A DNA stretch of 64,000 nucleotides from Opitutaceae bacterium. Its GTDB lineage: Bacteria; Verrucomicrobiota; Verrucomicrobiia; Opitutales; Opitutaceae. The DNA lies in contig JANQKV010000014.1 of NCBI GenBank assembly GCA_028280945.1, forward strand, positions 62,001-126,000. The letters are read 5' to 3'. Below, in pieces: positions 7,144 through 16,711 of the stretch (positions are counted from its first letter, which is position 1; every line of letters starts with the position of its first letter). Under the pieces are notes generated by a model, which did no database searches, was not told where the DNA came from, and was given only the letters and a program-made list of their open reading frames with translations. Both the position numbers and the translations under genes were made by a program.

Positions 7144-8724
7144 CTAGGGTTGCACCAGCCTCATATCCAAATCCTGGATACGCCACCAATAGGGCTGCAG
7201 GAGCGGAGCGGTGAACCATTGCGCGCCCTGCGAATCCACAAACCATACCCGGCCACTCTCCGACCCCGTGTAGGTCAAGTCACCGAGCCGTTCATGGTAA
7301 ATCCGCACGGGGTTGTCTTGATTGCGGACACTGGCGAACCGGAACCGGCCCAACCAGCTCTGGAAAACCTCATCCCCCACGGCTGTCGCTCCCAGCGCAG
7401 GCACAACACCTTTGTCCGGAGAAACAACCTGTCCTCCCTGGCTCTGCAGCACCACCCCCCAGTAAGGAACATCACTGGGTATATAGAGGCTGGCTGCCTC
7501 ACCTCGATCGATTTGCCGGGCCTTGAAGTCCACAACTGCCTCAACGTAGTCGCCCCACGCGAAGTTCTCCACCGGTCGGGACCAGTGCTGATTACCGGGG
7601 AGGCCAACCGCAAGCAACCCGGCCTGCACACTCCACAATCCGATCATCAGCCGTCGGGATTCGGATCGACAAAGTTGGAACACCAAGCCCCAGAGACCGA
7701 GCAGCAGCAGCAGGGATGGCACGGTGAGGTAGCGCACGTGCCGCGGAAGATCGAGTGCCGCAAGCTCGGGAACATAGGCCGTCCGTCCCAGTGACAACAG
7801 CGCCATCAGTCCACCTGCCCCCAAGAGCAGAGCGAGTCCTCGACCAACATCGTCTCGACGGTATCGCCAAATCCCCCAGGCGAGACTCACCAGAACCAGG
7901 AACCCCCAGATCGATACCAAACCCGGAGCCCGCAGCACAACAACCTCGGCGACACCTTGCCCGACCAGGCCGACCCCGAGCCATCCTCGCAGGAACAAAA
8001 CCTCCAGCGCGGGTGGAAGATCACTCAGACCAAACTCCCCGGCGCGCTCCCCCGCCGTGTCCCTGAATCCATAGGCCAGCAGGGCGGCCAACCCCAATTG
8101 GACCGTCGCCGCGAGATTCCAAATCCGGTCGAATCGTTCGGTCGCCCGCCACGTGCGATAGGCCAGCAACGGCCCCAACACCAAAGTCGACGGCGCCGAC
8201 CAGACCGCAAAAAACATCAGCAGGCATACCCCTGCCCGAGCCAAGGTCTGTTGCGGCAAAGGCACCAGGAGGCAGAGCACAAACGCAAAGGCGAGATACC
8301 AATGCAGTCCGGTGAGCAGCCCCAGGTTTTCAGCGTTCGGAGCCAACGCCAGAAGAGCCACAATCCCCAGTCGAAGCGTATCGGACAGCACAAACGAACG
8401 AAACACCGGCAGGTAGACGGCTGAGAATGCGAGGGCATTTACCCCCAGTCCCACCAGTCCGTAGGCCACCGGCTGGGCCGCCAGCGGCAGACCGGACAAA
8501 AGCTCCGCAACCAATCGGGCGTCGAGCCGCAAGTATCCGGCGAAGGGCACAAAAATCGATTCATGCCACGGAGAATTAAAAGCCTCGGCAAAAAACACCC
8601 AGCCATCTTCCCCCGTGAATTGACCCGACTGCCAAACCAGCGGCACCCGCCAGGCCAGAAACAAAAATACGCCCAGCCAAAGCAGGGCGTGTTTCCAGGG
8701 ACGATACTCAGCCAAGGCGGACAT
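7144..8724 (-). CDS. Polytopic membrane protein of unknown function
   Basis: 526 residues with about ten strongly hydrophobic helices spread over the first 370 residues (for example HALLWLGVFLFLAW near 13, ALAFSAVYLPVF near 97, LVSIWGFLVLVSLAWGIW near 270 and YLTVPSLLLLLGLWGLVF near 333), followed by a soluble C-terminal domain of roughly 130 residues rich in Trp and Tyr. This layout resembles membrane glycosyltransferases or polysaccharide-assembly proteins, but I see no diagnostic motif. I used the ATG at 8722-8724 rather than the TTG one codon upstream. It lies between gltA and the family 2 glycosyltransferase on the same strand. Confidence 0.6.
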   Translation of the reverse strand: MSALAEYRPWKHALLWLGVFLFLAWRVPLVWQSGQFTGEDGWVFFAEAFNSPWHESIFVPFAGYLRLDARLVAELLSGLPLAAQPVAYGLVGLGVNALAFSAVYLPVFRSFVLSDTLRLGIVALLALAPNAENLGLLTGLHWYLAFAFVLCLLVPLPQQTLARAGVCLLMFFAVWSAPSTLVLGPLLAYRTWRATERFDRIWNLAATVQLGLAALLAYGFRDTAGERAGEFGLSDLPPALEVLFLRGWLGVGLVGQGVAEVVVLRAPGLVSIWGFLVLVSLAWGIWRYRRDDVGRGLALLLGAGGLMALLSLGRTAYVPELAALDLPRHVRYLTVPSLLLLLGLWGLVFQLCRSESRRLMIGLWSVQAGLLAVGLPGNQHWSRPVENFAWGDYVEAVVDFKARQIDRGEAASLYIPSDVPYWGVVLQSQGGQVVSPDKGVVPALGATAVGDEVFQSWLGRFRFASVRNQDNPVRIYHERLGDLTYTGSESGRVWFVDSQGAQWFTAPLLQPYWWRIQDLDMRLVQP

Positions 8725-8760
8725 CAATTCACGATTCCCCCGCCCCCCCGTCCGCGCGGC

Positions 8761-10038
8761 TTACATCACGTCGCGCGGCACGGGTCCCATGTAGACTTGG
8801 CGAGGCCGATTGATGCGTGACTTCGGATTGGAAGCGACCTCGTGCCACTGGGCAATCCAGCCCGGCATTCGGCCGATCGCGAACATCACGGTGAACATAT
8901 CCACCGGAATCTTCAGCGCGTTCATGATGAGACCCGAGTAAAAGTCGACATTCGGATAGAGCTTGCGGGAGATGAAGTAATCATCACTCAAAGCCGCCGC
9001 CTCCAGTCGGCGGGCAATATCCAGCAAGGGATCATCCGTGATACCCAGGCTTTCCAATGCCTTGTCGAAACTGCCTTTGATAATCTTCGCCCGCGGATCG
9101 TAGTTCTTGTAGACGCGGTGACCAAAACCCATCAGGCGCGCCTTGCCGTCCTTGGCCGCCTCGATGAAACGGGAACCGTCGTCGCCGTTCGCATGGATTG
9201 TGTTCAGCATCTCAAGCACCGCTTGATTGGCGCCACCATGAAGCGGGCCCCACAACGCGCTCACGCCGGCCGACGTCGAGGCGAACAAATTCGCACCCGC
9301 CGACGCCACCATGCGGACCGTTGACGTGGAGCAATTCTGCTCGTGCTCGGCATGGAGCAACAGGAAGAGGTTGATCGCAGACGCCACCTCCGGGGTGGCT
9401 TTATACTCTTCGTAAGGCTCCGAGAACATCAGGTGGAGAAAGTTCTCCGAATAATCCAAATCGGGCCGCGGGTAGTTGAGTGGTTTGCCACGGACCACCC
9501 GATACGAGTGGGCGGCGATGGTGCGTACCTTGGCCATCGCGATCGCGGCAGCTTCATCGAAGTGCTTGAGGTCGCGCTCGTGATTGTTGGACGCCATCTG
9601 CGAATGGTAAGCCCCCAATGCATTCAGGCTCGATGAGAGCACCGCCATGGGGTGAGCCCCTCGTGGAAAACCCTGCACAAAACGCACCATGCCTTCACGA
9701 ATCGGGGCCTCGTTCCGCAGCCGGGCGGAAAACTCGGCGCTCTGCTCCGGAGTGGGCAGCTCGCCGTAAATGACCAGGTAGGAAACATCCTCAAAACTAA
9801 AACCCTCGGCTAATTGTTCGATGGGATAACCCCGGTAACGAAGGATTCCGGCTTCACCGTCGATGTAAGTGATTTCGCTCTGGCAGGAGCCGGTATTGCC
9901 GTAGCCTTCGTCATACGTGATGTAGCCCGTCGTTGATCTCAACTTGCGCACATCCACCGCCTTTTCGCCCTCGGATCCGATGATCACGGGTAGTTCAAGC
10001 TCTTGGTCGTCAATCTTTAGGGTAGCGGTTTTGGCCAT
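8761..10038 (-). CDS. gltA: Citrate synthase
   Basis: A 425-residue hexameric-type (type II) citrate synthase, condensing oxaloacetate with acetyl-CoA at the entry to the TCA cycle. Typical segments are [20 protein letters not shown] near the N-terminus, [14 protein letters not shown] (first catalytic His), [12 protein letters not shown] (second His), [13 protein letters not shown], and [16 protein letters not shown] (catalytic Asp region). The start MAKTATL at 10036-10038 was chosen because family members begin a few residues before the SVELT/ELELP-like segment; the upstream extension looks non-coding. Downstream on the strand is the polytopic membrane protein; 28 bp upstream of the start begins the edge repeat of a 53-bp inverted-repeat element. 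Confidence 0.96.
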   Translation of the reverse strand: MAKTATLKIDDQELELPVIIGSEGEKAVDVRKLRSTTGYITYDEGYGNTGSCQSEITYIDGEAGILRYRGYPIEQLAEGFSFEDVSYLVIYGELPTPEQSAEFSARLRNEAPIREGMVRFVQGFPRGAHPMAVLSSSLNALGAYHSQMASNNHERDLKHFDEAAAIAMAKVRTIAAHSYRVVRGKPLNYPRPDLDYSENFLHLMFSEPYEEYKATPEVASAINLFLLLHAEHEQNCSTSTVRMVASAGANLFASTSAGVSALWGPLHGGANQAVLEMLNTIHANGDDGSRFIEAAKDGKARLMGFGHRVYKNYDPRAKIIKGSFDKALESLGITDDPLLDIARRLEAAALSDDYFISRKLYPNVDFYSGLIMNALKIPVDMFTVMFAIGRMPGWIAQWHEVASNPKSRINRPRQVYMGPVPRDVM

Positions 10039-10065
10039 AGGAACGGAAACGGATAGCAAAGTTAG

Positions 10066-10134
10066 ACAGAGTTGCAAAGCAAAGGCCCGCCCATATTGCC
10101 TAAAACATCATAGGCCCGTGCTTTGCACAGAGTT
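10066..10134. mobile_element. Miniature inverted-repeat element with flanking 8-bp direct repeats, upstream of gltA
   Basis: A 53-bp segment (10074-10126) begins with GCAAAGCA and ends with its exact reverse complement TGCTTTGC. Immediately outside, the same 8 bases ACAGAGTT occur on both sides in the same orientation (10066-10073 and 10127-10134), as expected for a target-site duplication. Inside, AGGCCCG is repeated near each end. It carries no coding capacity. It lies in the hisH-gltA gap, where it would separate gltA from any upstream promoter. The alternative is a symmetrical operator for gltA. One copy only was found by eye in this window. Confidence 0.5.
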
Positions 10135-10159
10135 AGCGATTCTAATCGCCAAACTTCGA

Positions 10160-10792
10160 TCAGGCAGCGTTACCCGCAGCCAGTCGGACAAAATTTCGAT
10201 AGAGCTCGAGTCCCTTGGATTGGCTCTTCTCCGGGTGAAATTGAGTGGCAAAACAACGACCTCGGCCAATCGCCGCGGTGAACACGCCTCCATAGTCGCA
10301 ATCGGCCAAAACCAATTCCGCATCCCGGGGCACGCAGTGATAGCTGTGCACAAAATAGAACGACTCCCCCTCAACCGCCAGGTAGCCCCGCAACGCCGAG
10401 TCAGGTTGGGCAAACCGCACCGTATTCCAACCCATGTGGGGAATCTTGAACTCGGGCGAACGCACAAACCGCCGCACCTCTCCCGCAAAAACGCCCAGAC
10501 CCTCGATATCCCCCTCCTCGGACCGCTCAAACAACGCCTGCATGCCAAGGCACACGCCGAGGAATGGACGATCCGCCCCGATCCAATCCCGCACCGAATC
10601 CGCCAGTCCCGTCTCGCGCAGGGAGGCCACACAATCCCGCAACGCCCCCACCCCGGGCAGCACCAGTCCCCGCACGCGCGCTTCGGCCAACTCCCCGGGC
10701 GTGCGCACCACCACCGGCTCGCCACCAACCGTTTCCAAAGCCTTGGTGACACTGCGCAGGTTACAGATGCCGTTGTCGATGACTGCGATCAT
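10160..10792 (-). CDS. hisH: Imidazole glycerol phosphate synthase, glutaminase subunit
   Basis: The 210-residue class I glutamine amidotransferase supplies ammonia to HisF for closure of the imidazole ring in histidine synthesis. The nucleophile is Cys81 in FLGVCLGMQ, and the His186/Glu188 pair lies in FATQFHPEKS. PGVGA near 46-50 and the HMGWN motif (119-123) are the family's interface segments. The ATG at 10790-10792 gives a normal length. It follows hisB, separated by a 94-bp AT-rich palindromic repeat; hisF and hisA are not in the window. Confidence 0.96.
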   Translation of the reverse strand: MIAVIDNGICNLRSVTKALETVGGEPVVVRTPGELAEARVRGLVLPGVGALRDCVASLRETGLADSVRDWIGADRPFLGVCLGMQALFERSEEGDIEGLGVFAGEVRRFVRSPEFKIPHMGWNTVRFAQPDSALRGYLAVEGESFYFVHSYHCVPRDAELVLADCDYGGVFTAAIGRGRCFATQFHPEKSQSKGLELYRNFVRLAAGNAA

Positions 10793-10796
10793 GGAA

Positions 10797-10890
10797 TTTC
10801 GGAATTTAGAATTCGGATTGCGGATTTACCAGCGGAGGACTCCGGAACGCGGGGCCAATCCGCATTCCCAAATCCGAAATCCGCAATCAG
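10797..10890. repeat. Palindromic intergenic repeat, copy 1 (hisB-hisH gap)
   Basis: About 94 bp made of two AT-rich arms around a GC-rich centre. The left arm contains ATTCGGATTGCGGATTT (10811-10827), and the right arm contains AAATCCGAAATCCGCAAT (10870-10887), which is largely its reverse complement. The centre reads GGAACGCGGGGCC. It fills the whole gap and even supplies the hisB stop codon. Two related elements lie in the rpoA-rplQ and secY-rplO gaps. Confidence 0.55.
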
Positions 10891-11483
10891 ATCACACCCT
10901 TGGTTGACGGCAGGCTGTCCGCCGCCCGCGGATCAATCTGCGTCGCCGCATCCACGGTGCGGGCGAGACACTTGAAAATTGCTTCCGCCACATGGTGCGG
11001 CTCTTCGCCGTAGACGAGTTTGACATGCAGGTTCGCCCCCAGGGCGTTGCTGAACGCCCGGCAAAACTCCTTTACAAGCACGATGTTGAAATCGCGCACA
11101 AACATGGTCGGCGCCTCCGCGTCGTAGACGAGGTGGGGCCGGCCACCGATATCGATGGCGATGCGTGCCAGGGATTCGTCCATGGGAAGGATAAAAAACC
11201 CGTAGCGACGGATGCCCTTTTTTTCGCCCAAGGCCTGCTTGAAGGCGTCGCCCAAAACGAGGCCCACGTCCTCCACCGTGTGATGGTAATCGACATCAAC
11301 ATCGCCGGCACACTTCACCTGCAAATCGAACAGGCCGTGCTTGGCAAACAACGTCAGCATGTGATCGAAAAACGGCACGCCGGTTTCGATCGTGGAAGCG
11401 CCGGTGCCATCGACCGCGAGCGTGAGCTCAATGTCGGTTTCGGCGGTTTTGCGCGAGAGGGTTACGGTGCGGGATTCAGCCAT
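10887..11483 (-). CDS. hisB: Imidazoleglycerol-phosphate dehydratase
   Basis: A 198-residue monofunctional HisB that dehydrates imidazoleglycerol phosphate to imidazoleacetol phosphate. It shows the two metal-binding repeats: PFFDHML, then [16 protein letters not shown] in the first half, and [17 protein letters not shown] in the second half. There is no N-terminal phosphatase domain, so histidinol phosphatase must be encoded elsewhere. The ATG at 11481-11483 overlaps the end of hisC by 22 bp, indicating translational coupling. Its stop codon lies inside the palindromic repeat that separates it from hisH. Confidence 0.97.
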   Translation of the reverse strand: MAESRTVTLSRKTAETDIELTLAVDGTGASTIETGVPFFDHMLTLFAKHGLFDLQVKCAGDVDVDYHHTVEDVGLVLGDAFKQALGEKKGIRRYGFFILPMDESLARIAIDIGGRPHLVYDAEAPTMFVRDFNIVLVKEFCRAFSNALGANLHVKLVYGEEPHHVAEAIFKCLARTVDAATQIDPRAADSLPSTKGVI

Positions 11484-12562
11484 GCTTCGATTGCTTGATC
11501 GACGGCGAGCATCTCGTCGTCGGTGCCGACGCTGATTCGCAGGAACGATGCGGTCAAGGCGTGCTTGGGAAAGGCGCGCACCAGGATTCGTCGCGTCTTG
11601 AAGAATTCAAATAGTCCGGCTGCAACCCCGGGTCCGGCTTCACCCCTGGCGTCGCGCGGTTCGAGAAACAGGAAATTGCTGGCCGAATCATGGACAAACC
11701 AACCGCGCTGCCGGAAACGTTCGAGCCAGGTGTCCCGTGTGGTTTTGATTTTGGTGATGATGCCTTTGTAGTAAGCCGCATCGCCGAGGGCGGCAGCCGC
11801 GGCAACCTGCGAGAGGTGGTTCACGTTGTAGCTGTCGCGGACGCGATCGAGCAGACCGATGGTCTCGGCGCTGGCGAGGGCGTATCCCACGCGAATTCCC
11901 GCAAGGGCGTGGGCTTTGGACAGGGTCCGCACGACCACCAGGTTCGGATACCTGGCCAACAACGGGATGGCATCGTCTTCGGCGAACGGAGCGTAGGCCT
12001 CGTCGACCACCAGGACTCCGCCAAACCCCTGGAGCACACGTTCGATTTCAGCAGGAGGAAAACCCACCCCGGTGGGAGCATTGGGCGAGGTCAGGAAAAA
12101 CGCCGCCGCCGGGGAAGCGGTGATTTTTTCCACCGGCAACTTCATGTCGCAGTCGAACTCCACAACCTCGGTGGCTCCATCTTGGATCCCAACCAGGACC
12201 GGGTAGAGGGAATAACTCGGCCAGGTAAAGCCCGTGGCGGCCCCTTCCCCGCCGAACACGCGCACCAGGAGGTTCAGGATATCGTCCGAACCATTGCCGA
12301 TGATGACTTGATCATAAGCGAGGTCATGAAGCGTCGCGATCTGCCGGCGCAGGGGTTCACTGGTCGGATGCGGATAAAGCCGCAGCGAAGCACTGTCCTC
12401 CCCCAACGCTTCGCGCACGGCGATGCCCACCAACGGACTGGGAGGATACGGACACTCGTTTGTATTGAGCTTGATCCAACCCGTTTCCGTCGGCTGCAGT
12501 CCCGGCACATAGGCGTGCAGGGCCGGCACGTGTGGACGGGCGAGTTGTGAAGGCGTTTTCAT
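11462..12562 (-). CDS. hisC: Histidinol-phosphate aminotransferase
   Basis: A fold-type I PLP aminotransferase of 366 residues converting imidazoleacetol phosphate to histidinol phosphate. Features: [12 protein letters not shown] near 32-43, [18 protein letters not shown] (89-96) for the PLP phosphate, TSPNAPTG (158-165), DEAY (187-190) and the PLP-binding Lys216 in [14 protein letters not shown]. The NTNE and SKAHALAG motifs separate HisC from general aspartate aminotransferases. The ATG at 12560-12562 was chosen as the first codon giving family-like sequence. It lies 17 bp after hisD and overlaps hisB by 22 bp. Confidence 0.96.
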   Translation of the reverse strand: MKTPSQLARPHVPALHAYVPGLQPTETGWIKLNTNECPYPPSPLVGIAVREALGEDSASLRLYPHPTSEPLRRQIATLHDLAYDQVIIGNGSDDILNLLVRVFGGEGAATGFTWPSYSLYPVLVGIQDGATEVVEFDCDMKLPVEKITASPAAAFFLTSPNAPTGVGFPPAEIERVLQGFGGVLVVDEAYAPFAEDDAIPLLARYPNLVVVRTLSKAHALAGIRVGYALASAETIGLLDRVRDSYNVNHLSQVAAAAALGDAAYYKGIITKIKTTRDTWLERFRQRGWFVHDSASNFLFLEPRDARGEAGPGVAAGLFEFFKTRRILVRAFPKHALTASFLRISVGTDDEMLAVDQAIEAWLNPAP

Positions 12563-12579
12563 GACCGGAGCCGGGCAAG

Positions 12580-13884
12580 CTAGCGCGGCTTGCCTACCCT
12601 GATTGCGGCCGATCGGCCGTGTGCATCAAGCTGCTCCATGGCGGCAAACGCGCGAACGACCTTTTCGCCCGCGATGATGGAGTTTTCATCATAGCGGATG
12701 ATGCTGGTTCGCCGCATAAAATCGGCGACACGCAATCCGCTGAAAAATCGACCGGCCCGGCCGGTCGGCAGGACGTGGCTGGGACCCGCGGTGAAATCAC
12801 CCAGCGCCGTCGGGGTGAGGTTGCCCAACATGATTGCACCAGCGGTGGTAATGCTGCGCTCGAGTGACCGTTGTCGCGACGGCTTCACCAGAAGCTCCAA
12901 GTGTTCGGGAGCCACGTAGTTCGCGACTGCCGCGGCAGTCTGCAGGTCCTTGACCAGCACGGCGAGGAAGCCGTCGGCCAGCACACGCTCGACCTTTTCG
13001 TTGCGACCGAGTTCGGGCAGCTGTTGCGCAACCTGGTCCTCGATGGCGGCAATGATTTCACGTGACGTGGCGACCAGATAGATCTTCTCACGACCGGAAC
13101 CATGCTCGGCCTGGGCCAGGAGATCCGCCGCCGCGAAATCAGGCCGAGCAGACTCGTCGGCGATCACCATGACTTCACTGGGGCCCGGGAGACTGTCGAC
13201 TCCGACGGTGCCGAACACCTGTCGTTTGGCTTCGCAGGTGTAGGCGTTGCCGGGACCATAGACCTTGTCGACGGCCGGAATTGTCTTTGTGCCGTAGGCC
13301 ATGGCGCCAATCGCGTGCACACCGCCAATGCGATAGACTTCGGAGACGCCGACCAGATGCAGGGCGGCAAGCAGGCCATCCGCGATTTTCCCGTGGGCAT
13401 CCGAAGGCGTAAAAACGGCGATCTCCGGGCAGCCCGCGATTTTGGCCAAGGTGGCCGTCATCAAAACCGTCGAGACCAGGGGCACTTCTCCCCCCGGCAC
13501 ATAGAGCCCAACCCGGCGAATGGGGTGGTGGCGTTCGCCGATCTCCGCGCCTTGTGCATTGCGTCCCGACCAATTGGAAGGGAGGCCCTGCTGATTGAAG
13601 GCCTTGATGTTGCGCAGCGCCGCCCGCATCGCGCGAAGTTCACTCGCGGGAAGCCGTTTGGCTGCCGCCGCCAACTGCGCGGGCCGCACTTTCAGATCCC
13701 GGGCGCGTAACCTGGCACCATCAAACTTCTCCGCGTATTTCAGGACGGCGGTGTCACCGTGTTGCTGCACGTCGGCAAGAATCGTCGCGACACTGGCGGT
13801 GATTTCCGGGGGCACGACCGCCCCCGCGCAAAATTCAGCGAGGGCCTTCCGCGCAGACGAGGAACTGTAGTTGATCAGGCGCAC
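12580..13884 (-). CDS. hisD: Histidinol dehydrogenase
   Basis: Catalyses the last two steps of histidine synthesis, the NAD+-dependent oxidation of histidinol to histidine through the aldehyde, using zinc. Typical segments are IRRVGLYVPGG, KVYGPGNAYTCEAKRQVFG, VGVDSLPGPSEVMVIAD, and LLAQAEHGSG with the zinc and catalytic His region, and PTALGDFTAGPSHVLPT near the C-terminus. I place the start at GTG 13882-13884 (MRLINYSSS, 434 residues) because the frame upstream has only a TTG and the added residues are unlike the family. It heads the hisD-hisC-hisB-hisH run. Confidence 0.95.
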   Translation of the reverse strand: MRLINYSSSSARKALAEFCAGAVVPPEITASVATILADVQQHGDTAVLKYAEKFDGARLRARDLKVRPAQLAAAAKRLPASELRAMRAALRNIKAFNQQGLPSNWSGRNAQGAEIGERHHPIRRVGLYVPGGEVPLVSTVLMTATLAKIAGCPEIAVFTPSDAHGKIADGLLAALHLVGVSEVYRIGGVHAIGAMAYGTKTIPAVDKVYGPGNAYTCEAKRQVFGTVGVDSLPGPSEVMVIADESARPDFAAADLLAQAEHGSGREKIYLVATSREIIAAIEDQVAQQLPELGRNEKVERVLADGFLAVLVKDLQTAAAVANYVAPEHLELLVKPSRQRSLERSITTAGAIMLGNLTPTALGDFTAGPSHVLPTGRAGRFFSGLRVADFMRRTSIIRYDENSIIAGEKVVRAFAAMEQLDAHGRSAAIRVGKPR

Positions 13885-13953
13885 AATTGCCTGAAGCTGC
13901 CCCAGTCCCCGGGCTGGGGGCAAGCCCCATGAAAGAATTTGCGGGAGTCGCGC

Positions 13954-14709
13954 TCAGCGCCGCGTAATCGACGGAACGCGGAAGAGCTGGTGATCCAACT
14001 CGGGGTTGACCTCAATCAAATCGAAATCCACCTGAACCCGTTGTTCCGCCCCGTCGCCTCGGGTTGAGGTGGTCACCACCTGGTTGGGAAACCGGACGCC
14101 TTTGATAATATTCTCGCCGGATTCCTCGATACGGGCACCGGTGTCAGTTTCGCTGAAAACCAAGCGGCCGGTCACCGGATCAAAATAGCGGTAGAACACG
14201 ATGCCGTAGCCATGATCGTAAGCCAGCTTGTGCAGACTCTGGCCGTCGGCCTCAACCCGGCCCATGTCGTTGATTTCTCCCCCCCCTTCGTCGAGACCCT
14301 TAAAAAAGGCCAGATTCTCCCAGGTATTCGCACGCAGGCGACGGATTTGCACGGTATCAAGCAAGGTCAGCCGCCACTGTTCGATGTTGTCCGGATTCTC
14401 CACCCGCTGCCAGGCTTCGTAATCATCGAGGGCCGTGGTTTCCACGCGTTCCGTGGAGGTAATCTGGATGCGCTGGAAATACGGCTCCGCAAAGATGATT
14501 TCGATCCGGGCGACCGTTTGGCTGCCCTCTCCCTCAACCGGGGTCGTGCTGGAAATCAAGGTTCCCGCGTAGCGAACGGCCTTGACCGCATCGAGGGCGG
14601 AATCCGTGCCCAAATAGGACCGGGCCAACGAGATAACCTGGTCGGAGTCGGCTCGCATTGAGCCAATCAGAAACAACAGAGGCAGCAGGAAACGCAGAGA
14701 TTTTTTCAT
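13954..14709 (-). CDS. Secreted protein of unknown function
   Basis: 251 residues starting MKKSLRFLLPLLFLIGSM, a clear Sec signal peptide with a likely cleavage after MRA (about residue 20). The mature part alternates short strands (EPYFQRIQI, RVQVDFDLIEVNP) in the manner of LolA-like or other beta-rich lipid-binding periplasmic proteins, with a repeated pattern of measuring a model value against a coefficient, but I see no diagnostic motif. The ATG at 14707-14709 places the signal peptide at the N-terminus; upstream in-frame ATGs would add an implausible hydrophobic tail. It lies between guaA and hisD on the same strand; the reason is unclear. Confidence 0.6.
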   Translation of the reverse strand: MKKSLRFLLPLLFLIGSMRADSDQVISLARSYLGTDSALDAVKAVRYAGTLISSTTPVEGEGSQTVARIEIIFAEPYFQRIQITSTERVETTALDDYEAWQRVENPDNIEQWRLTLLDTVQIRRLRANTWENLAFFKGLDEGGGEINDMGRVEADGQSLHKLAYDHGYGIVFYRYFDPVTGRLVFSETDTGARIEESGENIIKGVRFPNQVVTTSTRGDGAEQRVQVDFDLIEVNPELDHQLFRVPSITRR

Positions 14710-14781
14710 AAACAAACGGGGGGAAGGTGGTAGTAGAAGTAACAGTGAGCGGCGCGGAATCAATGTCGCACCGAGCCCAGT

Positions 14782-16320
14782 TTACTCCCACTCGATCGTA
14801 GCGGGGGGTTTGGAAGAGATGTCGAGCACGACCCGGGAGACGTCGCGCACCTCGTTGGTGATGCGGTTCGAGACCCGGGCGAGCAAATCATAAGGCAGTT
14901 TGGTCCAATCAGCCGTCATGGCGTCGATGCTTTCCACCACCCGGATCGCGATCACCCAGGCATAGTTTCGCTCGTCGCCGATGACTCCAACGGATTTCAC
15001 GGGGAGGAAGACACAGAAAGACTGCCAAACGTTCCAATACCAGTCGGTGGATTTCATCTCCTCGATGAGGATCGCATCCGCCTCGCGGAGGACATCGAGC
15101 TTCTCCCGGGTGATGTCACCCAGAACCCGGACCCCAAGCCCGGGCCCGGGAAAGGGTTGCCGCCAGACCACCTCCTTTGGCAGGCCCAACGCTGCTCCCA
15201 CCGCCCGCACCTCGTCCTTGAACAGCTCACGCAGCGGCTCAAGCAGCTTGAGTTTCATGCGCTCGGGCAGCCCTCCGACGTTGTGGTGGCTCTTGATCAG
15301 CGCCGCCGGATTATCGCCAATCGCGACAGACTCAATCACGTCAGGATAGAGGGTGCCCTGAGCCAGATAATCCGCATGGCCGATGGTCTTGAGCGATTTT
15401 TCAAAGACCTCAACAAACGTGTTGCCGATGATCTTCCGCTTTTGCTCGGGTTCGGTTACGCCCTTGAGTCGGCGAAGGAAAAGCTTCGAAGCGTCAACGA
15501 CCCGCAGGTCGATTTTGAAGTGTTTGCCATAAAGGGCTTCCACGGCCTCGCGTTCGCCTTTGCGCAGCAGGCCGTTGTCCACAAATACACAGGTGAGCTG
15601 CTTCTTGATCGCCTTGTGGATCAAGGCGGCGGCCACCGAGGAGTCGACCCCGCCGGACAGACCCAGAATGACGCGCGACGGGCCGACCGTTTTGCGAATC
15701 TCCTTCACCGAGTGCTTGATGAAATCGGCCGTCGTCCAGTTCGCCTCCACCTTGCAGACGCGCAGCAGGAAATTGCGAATGACGTCGACCCCGCGCTCCG
15801 TATGAAACACCTCCGGGTGGAATTGGATGCCGTAGAAATCGCGCTTCCGATCCTCGATGACCGCGTAGGGGGAATTGTCGGTTGTGCCGATCGCATCAAA
15901 CCCGGGCGGCAGCTCGGTGACCTTGTCACCGTGGGAATTCCAAACCTTAAGCTTTCGGGGCAAGCGATGGAACAGGCGGCCGGGTTTAACGATGTTGAGG
16001 GTCCCCAGGCCGAACTCACGTTCCTTGCTGCGGGCCACTTTGCCGCCCAGTATTTTCCCCATGAGTTGGAGCCCGTAGCAGATGCCCAGCACCGGCACCC
16101 CCATTTCAAACACCGCGGCTTCGGGAGCGGGCGCATCCTTGGCGAACACGCTGTTGGGACCGCCGGACAGGATGATTCCGGCCACCCCGTCCCGTTTCAG
16201 CTGCTCAGCCGTTGTGGTGTGGTGGTAGATCTTCGAGTAGACCTCGCACTCACGAATGCGACGCGCAATGACCTGCGTGTATTGGGAACCGAAATCGAGG
16301 ACGGCAATCGTCTGAGCCAT
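14782..16320 (-). CDS. guaA: GMP synthase (glutamine-hydrolysing)
   Basis: A 512-residue two-domain enzyme making GMP from XMP. The N-terminal glutamine amidotransferase has the nucleophile in [10 protein letters not shown] and the His-Glu pair in FHPEV. The ATP pyrophosphatase domain shows [13 protein letters not shown] (the PP-loop), the PDVIES and SHHNVGGLP segments, and the C-terminal dimerisation domain ends in TIEWE, as in most GuaA proteins. Length is typical. The ATG at 16318-16320 is immediately followed by the [11 protein letters not shown] motif. It lies 72 bp upstream of the secreted protein gene. Confidence 0.98.
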   Translation of the reverse strand: MAQTIAVLDFGSQYTQVIARRIRECEVYSKIYHHTTTAEQLKRDGVAGIILSGGPNSVFAKDAPAPEAAVFEMGVPVLGICYGLQLMGKILGGKVARSKEREFGLGTLNIVKPGRLFHRLPRKLKVWNSHGDKVTELPPGFDAIGTTDNSPYAVIEDRKRDFYGIQFHPEVFHTERGVDVIRNFLLRVCKVEANWTTADFIKHSVKEIRKTVGPSRVILGLSGGVDSSVAAALIHKAIKKQLTCVFVDNGLLRKGEREAVEALYGKHFKIDLRVVDASKLFLRRLKGVTEPEQKRKIIGNTFVEVFEKSLKTIGHADYLAQGTLYPDVIESVAIGDNPAALIKSHHNVGGLPERMKLKLLEPLRELFKDEVRAVGAALGLPKEVVWRQPFPGPGLGVRVLGDITREKLDVLREADAILIEEMKSTDWYWNVWQSFCVFLPVKSVGVIGDERNYAWVIAIRVVESIDAMTADWTKLPYDLLARVSNRITNEVRDVSRVVLDISSKPPATIEWE

Positions 16321-16385
16321 TCGTGAGCAAAAGCAGGTGCCTTGCCGGAATCAAGAGGTGATGCAAACCGACCCAATTTCGTGAC

Positions 16386-16613
16386 CTAGAACCGCAGTCG
16401 GCCGTTGGTGTGGCCGCAGCGCGGACAGTCGCCCTCCCCCAATTCACCCCGTTTGGCGTAGACTTCATCGCACCGCACGCAGTGGAAAATGGTCCGCCGC
16501 CGCTCTGCCTCAAACCGGGCGTGATCACGCCGGTCATAGTAGATCCAAAGGCTCAAAAAAAAAGCCGCCACCAGGAGGCTGTAGATGACGGTGGCGGTCG
16601 TAAGGTCGAACAT
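16386..16613 (-). CDS. Small membrane-anchored zinc-ribbon protein
   Basis: 75 residues: a single N-terminal transmembrane helix (about 5-25), a basic linker with RRDHARFEAERRR, then a zinc ribbon made of CVRC and CPRC pairs about 20 residues apart. The ribbon would face the cytoplasm if the positive-inside rule holds. No function is known to me; similar one-helix zinc ribbons occur as hypothetical proteins in Verrucomicrobia. It starts just after the terminator of the ribosomal cluster and lies 65 bp upstream of guaA on the same strand, so the two may share a transcript. Confidence 0.7.
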   Translation of the reverse strand: MFDLTTATVIYSLLVAAFFLSLWIYYDRRDHARFEAERRRTIFHCVRCDEVYAKRGELGEGDCPRCGHTNGRLRF

Positions 16614-16651
16614 AGGGTTTCAAGCACTGGAAGCCGATCATCCGGGTCGTG

Positions 16652-16684
16652 CAACAAAAACGCCGTCCCACAAGAGGGACGGCG
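16652..16684 (-). terminator. Rho-independent terminator of the alpha-operon end
   Basis: Read on the minus strand, CGCCGTCCC pairs with GGGACGGCG (9 bp, six-base loop, 16661-16684) and is followed by TTTTTG. It lies 28 bp after the rplQ stop codon, so it probably ends the whole ribosomal transcript. Confidence 0.85.
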
Positions 16685-16711
16685 TGGCAGGAATTGAAAA
16701 CAAGTCGGAGG

